A stretch of 6,023 bases of DNA from NCBI GenBank assembly GCA_027886925.1, contig JAPCJN010000034.1, positions 10,127 to 16,149 on the forward strand, written 5' to 3'. The translations under genes and the position numbers were made by a program. The notes under the pieces were generated by a model. That model was not told where the DNA came from. It did no database searches and saw nothing but the letters and a program-made list of their open reading frames with translations. Positions 1-6,023 of the stretch are shown in pieces. Position 1 is the stretch's first letter, and every line of letters begins with the position of its first letter. Source of the stretch: Nitrososphaerota archaeon. GTDB lineage: Archaea > Thermoproteota > Nitrososphaeria > Nitrososphaerales > UBA183.

Positions 1-1
1 C

Positions 2-838
2 TCGCGCTCATACGAGGCGATGGTGAACACGCCGCGGCCCAGCCACGCCGACCTAACGCACAAGACGAAATACGGCGGTTTCAACGACTACAGAGGGAGC
101 GGGAGGGCCTCGGCGAGGGTTACGGCGGGATTCGTCATGGCGGGGGCGATGGCGAAGAAACTGCTGAAGGAGACGCTGGGCGTCGAGATCATAGCATACA
201 CCCTCGAGCTCGGCGGGCTGCGGGCGAAGAACTTCACACTGGATGACGCCAGGAAGAACAGATACTCCAACGAGGTGAGGAGCCCAGACTCGGCCATCGC
301 GGAGCAGATGAAGAAGAAGGTCATCGAAAGCAGGGGAGAAGGCGACAGCCTAGGAGGCATCGTGGAATGCGTCGCGCTCAACCTGCCCATCGGCCTGGGC
401 GAGCCCGTCTTCAACTCTCTAGACTCCGACCTGGCACAGATGGCGCTCTCGATCCCGGCCGTCAAGGGGATCGAGTTCGGTTCGGGATTCGCTTCCACCA
501 GGCTCACCGGAAGCGAGAACAACGACCAGTATTACATAGACAAAAAGGGGAAGATACTCACGAGCACCAACAACTCCGGAGGGGTCGTCGGAGGCGTCTC
601 GAGCGGCATGCCCCTCGTCTACAGGCTTGCTTTCAAGCCCCCCGCCTCCATCGCGAAGAAGCAGAAGACGGTAGACCTCGCGAAGAACGAGCAGGTCGAG
701 CTCGTCGTCCCAGGCAGGCACGACCCCGTCGTCGTCCCGCGCGCCGTCCCGATAGTGGAGTGCTGCACCGCGATAGTGCTAGCGGACCACGCGATAAGAG
801 CCGGGTTTATTTCGCCCGTCTTGGGGGGAAAGAAGTAG
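2..838 (+). CDS. aroC: Chorismate synthase, C-terminal part (5' end cut by window edge)
   Basis: This enzyme converts 5-enolpyruvylshikimate-3-phosphate (EPSP) to chorismate, the last step of the shikimate pathway, using reduced FMN in the cytoplasm. The frame is open from base 2, reading SRSYEAMVNTPRPSHADL, so the ATG at 20 is an internal methionine and not the start. About 90-100 N-terminal residues, including the first catalytic histidine, lie outside the window. Family motifs in order are PRPSHADL (the His of the usual RPGHAD motif), GSGRASARVTAG, GDSLGGIVE, GSGFASTRLTGSENND, NNSGGVVGG and GRHDPVVVPRAVPIVE near the C-terminus. The visible 278 residues run to the normal family end without frameshift. 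It is the first visible gene of the plus-strand operon, and its TAG stop is one base before the TTG of the mutase fusion. The family call is secure; only the missing N-terminus is uncertain. Confidence 0.96.
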   Translation, partial: SRSYEAMVNTPRPSHADLTHKTKYGGFNDYRGSGRASARVTAGFVMAGAMAKKLLKETLGVEIIAYTLELGGLRAKNFTLDDARKNRYSNEVRSPDSAIAEQMKKKVIESRGEGDSLGGIVECVALNLPIGLGEPVFNSLDSDLAQMALSIPAVKGIEFGSGFASTRLTGSENNDQYYIDKKGKILTSTNNSGGVVGGVSSGMPLVYRLAFKPPASIAKKQKTVDLAKNEQVELVVPGRHDPVVVPRAVPIVECCTAIVLADHAIRAGFISPVLGGKK

Positions 839-839
839 C

Positions 840-2264
840 TTGACCAGCAGCGAGACCAGGCAGAAGGAGTCAGAGCTCCAAGACCTCCGAGACGAGATCG
901 CCAAGACGACCAGGGAGATAATCAAGCTCACGGCCACCCGGATAGAGCTGGCGAAGAGGATAGGGCAGGTGAAGAGCAGGGAGTCGCTCCCGATCGACAA
1001 CGAGAAGGTGGAAGACGCGCTCCTCCAGGAGGTGCTAAGTGAATCCCGCCGGCTCGGCCTCGATCAAAGGCTGGCGACGAAGATGCTGGGAATGCTGCTC
1101 ACAGAGTCGAAGAAGGTCCAGAGGATGCAGGGGAAGTCCACGCCTGCGGCGGTGATCACGCCGATGGTGATGATGGCAAAGGCGAAGGAGGTCGAGAAGA
1201 CCGGGAGAAAGCTCGTCCGCCTGGACGTGGGCGAGCCTGACTTTCGCCCTCCGAAGGCAGCCTTGAATGCGACCTCGCGAGCCCTCTACTCTTACAAGAC
1301 ATACTACACGGTAGGGCGCGGCATCCCCGAGCTGCTTTCAGCCCTCCAGCGCTACCTGGCTAAGAGGCACAACTACAGCGAGGCGGAAGAGAACCAGCTC
1401 ATCGTCACGCCTGGAGGTAGGTTCGCGGTCTACTCAGCCCTGGCGACGGTCGCATCGGAAGGAGACAGCGTCGTCGTCATAGAGCCGAACTGGCCCGCAT
1501 ACAAGGAGGGCTTGGAGTTCATAGGGGCCCGGGCCATAACCGTCCACACGACGCTGGACGAGGAATGGCAGCCGTCTCCTGAGAGGGTGAAGGCCGCCAT
1601 CAAGCCGAACACAAAAGCGGTCGTCCTGAGCTATCCTGCAAATCCGACGGGGAAGATAATGGACAAGGCGACCTTCAAGGAGATCGTGGGCATCGCTGAC
1701 GACCGCGGCATCACCGTGATAAGCGACGAGATCTACAACGACTACGCCTACAAGCCGTGCCCCTCGATCCTTGAGGGCCTGCCCGAGAAGTACATCCTCA
1801 CGTCGTCCTTCTCCAAGGCGTGGAGCATGACCGGGTTTAGGATAGGGTACTCGCTGGCCCCCGCGGAGACGAGCGCGAAGATGCTCAAGACACTCGGGCT
1901 CATGATAACCTGCGTCCCAGAGTTCATCCAGCTGGGAGCCGTCAAGGCTCTGGAGTCAGAGAAGGAGGTCGGTCGCAACTCGAAGGCGATGAAGGAGAGG
2001 ATCGACGCTGTCAGCGAGGAGCTCGACAAAATCGACTCGATAGAGTACTTGAAGCCGGAGGGAGCGATCTATGTCTTCCCGCAGGCGAAAGACCCTGGAT
2101 TCGACTCCTCTGCGTTCGCGATGGAACTGATGGAGAAGAAGGGTGTGACGCTTAGCCCCGGGACGGGCTTCGGGGATTACCCAAGGTGCTTCAGGCTGTC
2201 GCTCGGTCAGCCCAAAGAGACTCTCGCCGCCGGAGTAAGGAAGATAGGCGAGCTGCTCAGTTGA
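840..2264 (+). CDS. AroQ chorismate mutase fused to class I PLP aminotransferase
   Basis: This is a bifunctional 474-residue protein. Residues 1 to about 97 are an AroQ chorismate mutase (chorismate to prephenate). Recalled E. coli PheA mutase residues align without gaps at an offset of +6: R11 is R17, R28 is R34, K39 is K45, E52 is E58, S84 is S90 and Q88 is Q94. R51 is V57 and D48 is N54. Residues from about 105 to the end are a fold-type I aminotransferase of the aspartate aminotransferase subgroup: GEPDF 131-135, W218, NPTG 268-271, SDEIY 295-299, Schiff-base Lys K326 in SSFSKAW, R334 and substrate-carboxylate Arg R452. No signal peptide or membrane segment is seen. The start is TTG at 840, preceded by a G-rich tract (823-828) at 11 nt. 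A tyrosine/phenylalanine role follows from context. Whether the substrate is prephenate, phenylpyruvate, 4-hydroxyphenylpyruvate or aspartate is not settled. Confidence 0.93.
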   Translation: MTSSETRQKESELQDLRDEIAKTTREIIKLTATRIELAKRIGQVKSRESLPIDNEKVEDALLQEVLSESRRLGLDQRLATKMLGMLLTESKKVQRMQGKSTPAAVITPMVMMAKAKEVEKTGRKLVRLDVGEPDFRPPKAALNATSRALYSYKTYYTVGRGIPELLSALQRYLAKRHNYSEAEENQLIVTPGGRFAVYSALATVASEGDSVVVIEPNWPAYKEGLEFIGARAITVHTTLDEEWQPSPERVKAAIKPNTKAVVLSYPANPTGKIMDKATFKEIVGIADDRGITVISDEIYNDYAYKPCPSILEGLPEKYILTSSFSKAWSMTGFRIGYSLAPAETSAKMLKTLGLMITCVPEFIQLGAVKALESEKEVGRNSKAMKERIDAVSEELDKIDSIEYLKPEGAIYVFPQAKDPGFDSSAFAMELMEKKGVTLSPGTGFGDYPRCFRLSLGQPKETLAAGVRKIGELLS

Positions 2265-3133
2265 AGGTCGCCGTCCTCGGCTCTTCGGGCGGGATGGGCT
2301 CCTTCTTCGTCCGCTATTTTCTGGCCAGAGGGGACACGGTCAGGGGTTCGGACATCGGCAAGAAGGCCAGCAAGAAGGAGGAGGTGCCGAAAAAAGGGTT
2401 CTCCTTCCACGGTTCCAACTCAGAGGCTGCAAGAGGGTGCGATCTGACGATGATCGCATCGCCCATGGATGACACCCTGGACATCGCCAAGGAGGTCGTA
2501 AAAGTGCTCAAGCGAGGCTCGACGCTGGTCGAGATAACCTCCGTGAAAGGAAACATCCTCCCTGATCTCAGGAAGATAGTAGGAGACGGCGTGACCCTTC
2601 TCTCTATTCATCCGCTATTCGGGCCGGCCCTGGAGACGACCGATGGGATGAAAATAGCCGTCATAGCCGGCAAGAAGGGCGATGGGTCGGAGGCAAAACT
2701 GGCCAAAAAATTGTTCCCCGAGTCGAGGTTGATCCCGATGACCGAGAAGCAGCACGACGAGGCGATGGCCGTGGTCTTGTCGCTCACCCACCTCCTTAAC
2801 ATCGTGTATGCGAAGACCGTCGCTCATTATCTCTCGCCCGAGGAGTTCATGAAGGTCTCTACCCCGAACTCATCGATGCAGCTGACGCTCGCCGAGGCGG
2901 TGCTCGCTCAGGACCCGAAGCTCTCCTACTCGATACAGGTGGGTAACGTCTACTCGGCGAGGATCGCAAGAGAGGCGTCCCGCGAGCTAAAGAGGGTGCT
3001 GGCGATGCTCGAACAGTCCGATTGGGTGACCTTCAAGGACTATTTGTCGGGCCTGTCGGAGCGATACAAGTCAGACGAGAGGGCGGGCGCCGTGATCCGG
3101 GAGATCTATAGCGCCGCCGAGAATGCGACCTAG
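2261..3133 (+). CDS. tyrA: Prephenate/arogenate dehydrogenase, TyrA family
   Basis: This enzyme carries out NAD(P)-dependent oxidative decarboxylation of prephenate (to 4-hydroxyphenylpyruvate) or arogenate (to tyrosine). The 290-residue protein opens directly with a Rossmann strand and glycine loop, MKVAVLGSSGGMG (G7, G10, G13). An acidic residue, D31, near the end of the second strand hints at NAD rather than NADP, which is tentative. EITSVKG carries S94, HPLFGP carries the catalytic H117, and SLTHLL carries H177. The C-terminal half is the helical dimerisation domain, and no ACT regulatory domain follows. The order resembles compact archaeal TyrA proteins. The start is TTG at 2261, overlapping the upstream stop as TTGA. 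An in-frame GTG at 2186 would add an arginine-rich 25-residue leader translated from inside the upstream gene, and is rejected. No strong Shine-Dalgarno is seen, so translational coupling is likely. Substrate choice is open. Confidence 0.93.
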   Translation: MKVAVLGSSGGMGSFFVRYFLARGDTVRGSDIGKKASKKEEVPKKGFSFHGSNSEAARGCDLTMIASPMDDTLDIAKEVVKVLKRGSTLVEITSVKGNILPDLRKIVGDGVTLLSIHPLFGPALETTDGMKIAVIAGKKGDGSEAKLAKKLFPESRLIPMTEKQHDEAMAVVLSLTHLLNIVYAKTVAHYLSPEEFMKVSTPNSSMQLTLAEAVLAQDPKLSYSIQVGNVYSARIAREASRELKRVLAMLEQSDWVTFKDYLSGLSERYKSDERAGAVIREIYSAAENAT

Positions 3134-3140
3134 CACTAGG
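3129..3140. repeat. 12-bp inverted repeat containing both convergent stop codons
   Basis: CCTAG-CA-CTAGG has perfect 5-bp arms and a 2-bp centre. The left arm carries the TAG stop of tyrA and the right arm carries the TAG stop of trpA on the other strand. It occupies the whole junction between the two operons. The arms are short and no T-run follows on either strand, so it does not look like a transcription terminator. The symmetry may simply come from two facing TAG codons flanked by CC and GG. Confidence 0.6.
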
Positions 3141-3951
3141 CGCGCTTCGTCGCCGCTTTCAAAGAGCGCAAATAGCTCTCGACCTCGGCGATCGTGTTCT
3201 CAGGAGAGTCCTTTTCGTAGGAGGCTATCCTGTCGACGATCGCGCTGCCCACGATGATCGCGTCCGCTCCCGCGTCGAGGACGGCCCGCACGTGGTCAGG
3301 GGTCGAGATCCCGAATCCCACTCCGAGGGGGACGTTGCCCTTCGTGTACCTCTTCGCGAACTGCACCAGTTCCAGCGTGCTCTTCTGGACCTCTGTCCTC
3401 GCGCCCGTCACCCCCAGCAGGGAGACAAGGTAGAGGAAGCCCGAGGTGTGCTTGACGATCGCCCTCATCCTTGCAGGCGAGGTCGTCGGGGCGGCCAAGA
3501 GTATCGCGTCGAGCCCCCTTTCCTTGGCCAGCTGCGTGTATTCGTCGACCTCGTCGAGAGGGAGGTCGGGGACGATGATCCCATCGACCTCGCAGTCTTT
3601 GGCGTACTCGAGGAAATTGTCGAGTCCCCTGGAGTAGAGGATGTTGTAATATGTCATGGCGATCACGGGGACGTTCGGGTTCCGGGACTTGGCCCCGCGT
3701 ATGAGGTCGAGTACCTGCGTGGGAGTGGTACCCGAAGAGAGGGAGCGGATGTCCGCCGCCTGGATCGACCTTCCATCGGCCATGGGGTCGGAGAAGGGGA
3801 TTCCCACTTCTATGATGTCGGCGCCGCCCCTGACGACCGCGTCTATGATCCTCCCGGAGGTCTTGATGTCGGGGTCCCCACCCATGACGTAGGCGACGAG
3901 CGCGCCCTCGTCTCCGTCGAGTCGCTCGAAGACAGCGGAGATTGCGCTCAA
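3136..3951 (-). CDS. trpA: Tryptophan synthase alpha subunit
   Basis: The alpha subunit cleaves indole-3-glycerol phosphate to indole and glyceraldehyde-3-phosphate and channels the indole to TrpB in the alpha-beta complex. The 271-residue TIM barrel is normal in length. Family motifs are [11 protein letters not shown] near residue 18, then [13 protein letters not shown] with the catalytic acid pair E48 and D59 (E. coli E49 and D60), [13 protein letters not shown], the [10 protein letters not shown] loop, and the phosphate-binding GVGFGIS and IVGSAIVD stretches. After MADG the sequence reads RSIQAAD, where many bacterial enzymes have PTIQ. The start is TTG at 3951-3949, overlapping the trpB TGA stop as TTGA, with a strong purine-rich ribosome site 8 nt upstream. 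It is the last gene of the minus-strand trp operon and ends 2 bp from the tyrA stop. TrpB-TrpA coupling fits the need for equal subunit amounts. Confidence 0.97.
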   Translation of the reverse strand: MSAISAVFERLDGDEGALVAYVMGGDPDIKTSGRIIDAVVRGGADIIEVGIPFSDPMADGRSIQAADIRSLSSGTTPTQVLDLIRGAKSRNPNVPVIAMTYYNILYSRGLDNFLEYAKDCEVDGIIVPDLPLDEVDEYTQLAKERGLDAILLAAPTTSPARMRAIVKHTSGFLYLVSLLGVTGARTEVQKSTLELVQFAKRYTKGNVPLGVGFGISTPDHVRAVLDAGADAIIVGSAIVDRIASYEKDSPENTIAEVESYLRSLKAATKRA

Positions 3952-5195
3952 AGCTCCGTCCCCTCCCTTCTCGCGATGCTCTGCACGTCCTTGTCGCCCC
4001 TGCCAGAGAGGGTGACCACTATCGACTGGTACTTGCGCATCTCCTTTGCCAGCTTCACCGCGTACGCGACGGCGTGGGCTGACTCCAGGGCCGGGATGAT
4101 CCCCTCCTTCTCCGAGAGCAGGTGGAACGCGCCGACGGCCTCGTCGTCGGAGATCGAGACGTAGGTCGCCCTTCCGCTATCCTTCAGGAAAGAATGCTCG
4201 GGGCCGACGCCTGGATAGTCGAGGCCTGCGGAGATGCTCTGGGTGCTTTTCACCTGGCCGTTTTCGTCCTGGAGGACATAGGTGAGCATGCCGTGGAGGA
4301 CGCCCTTCCTGCCCTCCAGGAGGGGTGCCGCGTTCATGCCTTTGCCCGTCCCGCCCGCCTCGACGCCGTAGAGCTTGACCGTCTTGTCCCGGACGAAAGG
4401 ATGGAAGCTCCCCATCGCGTTGCTGCCCCCGCCGACGCAAGCGACGACCGCGTCAGGGAGGGAGCGGCCCAGGCGCCTCTTCTTGAACTCGTCCTTGACC
4501 TCGCTCCCGATCACGCTGTGAAAGTCCCTCACCATGACTGGATAGGGGTGAGGGCCGACCACGGAGCCGAGCAGGTAGTAGGTTGTTCTGACGTTCGCCA
4601 CCCAGTCCCTGAGCGCCTCATTGATCGCGTCCTTGAGGGTGCGCGAGCCCGATTCCACCGGATGGACCTGCGCCCCGAGGAGCTTCATCCTGTAGACGTT
4701 CAGCTTCTGCCTCTGGACGTCCTCGGAGCCCATGTATACCTCGGCCTTCAGCCCCAGAGCCGCGCAGGCCATCGCGGTCGCGACCCCGTGCTGGCCAGCC
4801 CCGGTTTCGGCGATAATCCTCTCCTTCCTCATGCGCTTCGCCAGGAGCGCCTGGCCGAGCGTGTTGTTGATCTTGTGCGCTCCTCCGTGGAGCAGGTCCT
4901 CCCGCTTTAGGAAGATCTTCGCGCCGCCGGCGTGTTTGGTGAGGTTGTGCGCCAGGTAGAGGGGCGTGGGCCTCCCAGCGTAGTCATGGAGGAGTCTGTG
5001 CAACTCCGCTTTGAACACCTTGTCTTTGCGCGCCGCGAGGTACGCGTCCTCGAGCTCGCGCACCGCTGGGACGAGCGTCTCGGGCACGAACTGTCCCCCG
5101 AACGACCCGAACCTACCGTTGGTCGGGTAGTCGTCATCGTTTCCCTTTCGGGGGCTACTAGGCTTCATCCTTGCGATCTTCGTAGTGGTGGTCAT
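3948..5195 (-). CDS. trpB: Tryptophan synthase beta subunit (TrpB1 type)
   Basis: This PLP enzyme condenses indole with serine to give tryptophan. The 415-residue protein carries [13 protein letters not shown] (29-41), [16 protein letters not shown] with the PLP-binding K108, [11 protein letters not shown] with E130, the phosphate-binding GGGSNAMG (255-262), [22 protein letters not shown] with E371, and LSGRGDKD (396-403). The interface features and length match TrpB1, which partners TrpA, rather than the longer TrpB2. HGGAHK in place of HTGAHK resembles archaeal beta subunits such as that of Pyrococcus. The start is ATG 5195-5193, one base after the trpC stop, with GGGAG 9 nt upstream. Residues 1 to about 24 form a Thr/Lys/Asp-rich extension before the family core. 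Met10 (5168-5166) is an alternative start but has no ribosome site at normal spacing. The trpA start overlaps its stop. Confidence 0.98.
   Translation of the reverse strand: MTTTTKIARMKPSSPRKGNDDDYPTNGRFGSFGGQFVPETLVPAVRELEDAYLAARKDKVFKAELHRLLHDYAGRPTPLYLAHNLTKHAGGAKIFLKREDLLHGGAHKINNTLGQALLAKRMRKERIIAETGAGQHGVATAMACAALGLKAEVYMGSEDVQRQKLNVYRMKLLGAQVHPVESGSRTLKDAINEALRDWVANVRTTYYLLGSVVGPHPYPVMVRDFHSVIGSEVKDEFKKRRLGRSLPDAVVACVGGGSNAMGSFHPFVRDKTVKLYGVEAGGTGKGMNAAPLLEGRKGVLHGMLTYVLQDENGQVKSTQSISAGLDYPGVGPEHSFLKDSGRATYVSISDDEAVGAFHLLSEKEGIIPALESAHAVAYAVKLAKEMRKYQSIVVTLSGRGDKDVQSIARREGTEL
3960..3967 (-). promoter_or_regulatory. Ribosome binding site for trpA
   Basis: On the minus strand the sequence GGGAGGGG ends 8 nt before the TTG at 3951. 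It lies inside the 3' end of trpB. It is complementary to the CCUCC-type 3' end of 16S rRNA and supports the unusual TTG start. It would keep trpA translation going where trpB ends. Confidence 0.7.
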
Positions 5196-5196
5196 C

Positions 5197-5991
5197 TCAC
5201 TTTGCTCCCGTCAACGACCTCACCTTTGCCTGCAAGTCGGTCGATTTCATCAGCGCAGAGCCTATCAAAACCGCGTCTGCGCCCAGCGAGCGGAGCTCGT
5301 CGATTTGGGCCCTGTTTGTTATCCCGCTCTCAGAGACCACCGGCTTGTCTCTCCCCTCCCGAGAGAGCCGCCTCCTTTGCGCTCTGCCCTTGACGAGCAG
5401 AGTCCTCGAGGTCTCGAGTGACACTTTGAGCGTGTCAAGGTTCCTATTGTTGATCCCTATCAAGTCCGCGCTGGAGTCGAGGGCGAACTTGTATTCCTCT
5501 TCGGTGTGCGCCTCCAGGAGCACCTCCAGCCCAAGGGCATGGGCACGGGCGAGCATCTCGTCCAAGCTCGCGTTCGCGAGCTTGTTGATGAATATGCCAG
5601 CGATCAAGAGGACAGCATCAGCCCCCATGTCGGCGCCCGCGTCGATCTGGAGCGGGTCGACGATGATGTCCTTCATCAGGACGGGGACGTCGACCGCTTT
5701 CTTCACGATGGGGAGATAGCGTATGTCCCCTTCGAAGTGCCTCGGCTCCGTGAGGACCGAGATCCCTGAGACTCCTCCCCGCTGATACGCCTCGGCGATG
5801 GCCGCCACGTCTCCGGTGGGCCTCAGCCTCCCCTCGGCAGGGGACGTGAACTTGATTTCCGCGATGACCGGCGTCAGCTTTGAACGGAGTATCGACTCCT
5901 TGAGGCTCCTTCTCCCTGGGAGGCCCTGATGCGGGACTTTGGCCCCGTGATAATAGCCGTCGGCGATGTTCTGGCGAGCCGAACTCGCCAA
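5197..5991 (-). CDS. trpC: Indole-3-glycerol phosphate synthase (N-terminus may extend past the window)
   Basis: This TIM-barrel enzyme closes the indole ring, turning 1-(2-carboxyphenylamino)-1-deoxyribulose 5-phosphate (CdRP) into indole-3-glycerol phosphate, the substrate of TrpA. Counting from the TTG at 5991, motifs are [14 protein letters not shown] with E45 and K47, [14 protein letters not shown] with the catalytic K107, VLLEAH with E160, IGINNRNL with N181 and R183, VVSESGIT with E221 and S222, and the phosphate loop VLIGSALM. A basic stretch at about 201-216 ([10 protein letters not shown] and following) looks longer than the usual loop before SESG. The frame stays open upstream to the window edge, reading [15 protein letters not shown] across the TTG with no ATG or GTG. 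No ribosome site lies near TTG 5991, so the true start may be beyond base 6023. The gene ends one base before trpB. It encodes TrpC only, not a TrpC-TrpF fusion. Confidence 0.95.
   Translation of the reverse strand: MASSARQNIADGYYHGAKVPHQGLPGRRSLKESILRSKLTPVIAEIKFTSPAEGRLRPTGDVAAIAEAYQRGGVSGISVLTEPRHFEGDIRYLPIVKKAVDVPVLMKDIIVDPLQIDAGADMGADAVLLIAGIFINKLANASLDEMLARAHALGLEVLLEAHTEEEYKFALDSSADLIGINNRNLDTLKVSLETSRTLLVKGRAQRRRLSREGRDKPVVSESGITNRAQIDELRSLGADAVLIGSALMKSTDLQAKVRSLTGAK
5205..5209 (-). promoter_or_regulatory. Ribosome binding site for trpB
   Basis: GGGAG on the minus strand lies 9 nt before the ATG at 5195, within the last codons of trpC. It favours this ATG over the in-frame Met10 codon, which has no purine-rich tract at a suitable distance. 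Confidence 0.6.
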
Positions 5992-6023
5992 CGTGAAGAT
6001 GAAGTTGGTCTCAGCCTTTCTGC

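Noticed and set aside
706..770. Val in place of Cys in the RHDPC motif of chorismate synthase
   Set aside because: The family signature tolerates Val at this position as I remember it, and the surrounding RHDP and PRAVPI motifs are intact, so it is not a sign of lost function.
367..843. Second plus-strand frame inside aroC
   Set aside because: It is an out-of-frame shadow dominated by Arg and Pro, while the aroC frame carries all the family motifs through the same region.
2186..2260. Upstream GTG extending tyrA by 25 residues
   Set aside because: The extra residues come from inside the upstream aminotransferase frame, are arginine-rich and unlike TyrA, and the Rossmann strand starts right at the TTG at 2261.
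3163..3179. AGAGC / GCTCT inverted repeat just past the tyrA stop, considered as a terminator
   Set aside because: The 5-bp stem with a 7-base loop lies in trpA coding sequence and has no following T-run. Chance occurrence is likely.
3292..4164. Long plus-strand open frame (290 codons) opposite trpA and the end of trpB
   Set aside because: It is antisense to two well-conserved genes, its translation is Arg/Gly/Val/Asp-rich without a recognisable domain, and long antisense frames are expected in GC-rich DNA.
4122..4910. Plus-strand open frame (262 codons) opposite trpB
   Set aside because: It is a shadow of trpB. It has no ribosome site or family motif, and its composition is typical of antisense translation.
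1..6023. Search for tRNA, CRISPR, insertion sequences, riboswitches or trp leader/attenuator
   Set aside because: Coding sequence fills the window almost completely, with gaps of 0-2 bases. No direct repeat arrays, transposase motifs or leader peptides were seen. Any trp leader would lie upstream of the right edge.

Overview
The window is a tightly packed block of aromatic amino acid biosynthesis genes, most likely from an archaeon. Evidence for an archaeon: the tryptophan synthase beta subunit has the HGGAHKINN form of the PLP loop, as I remember it from archaeal TrpB1 enzymes such as that of Pyrococcus; arginine is often AGG/AGA and isoleucine often ATA in GC-rich DNA; TTG starts are frequent; and chorismate synthase, a chorismate mutase and a TyrA lie together. 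My best guess is a GC-rich member of the TACK group (Thermoproteota/Nitrososphaerota-like). That placement is inference, with only moderate confidence.

Layout. On the plus strand (2-3133) lie three genes reading rightward: the C-terminal three quarters of chorismate synthase (aroC, cut by the left edge), a fusion of AroQ-type chorismate mutase with a class I aminotransferase, and a TyrA-family prephenate/arogenate dehydrogenase. On the minus strand (5991 down to 3136, read right to left) lie trpC, trpB and trpA. The two blocks converge, with only 2 bp between the tyrA and trpA stop codons. There is no intergenic stretch above a few bases, so the window holds no promoter, RNA gene, mobile element or CRISPR array that I can support. 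Promoters for both operons must lie outside the window.

How the genes work together. AroC makes chorismate, the branch-point metabolite. The mutase domain of the fusion converts it to prephenate. The attached aminotransferase either makes arogenate from prephenate, or makes tyrosine/phenylalanine from the corresponding keto acids. TyrA carries out the oxidative decarboxylation towards tyrosine. The opposing operon holds three late steps of the competing tryptophan branch: indole-3-glycerol phosphate synthase (TrpC) and both tryptophan synthase subunits (TrpB, TrpA). Not visible here are prephenate dehydratase, TrpE/G/D and TrpF.

No wholly new system is evident. The points worth a second look are the mutase-aminotransferase fusion and what it implies for the tyrosine route, the repeated TTGA stop/start overlap with TTG initiation, the palindrome holding both convergent stop codons, and a basic insertion in TrpC.
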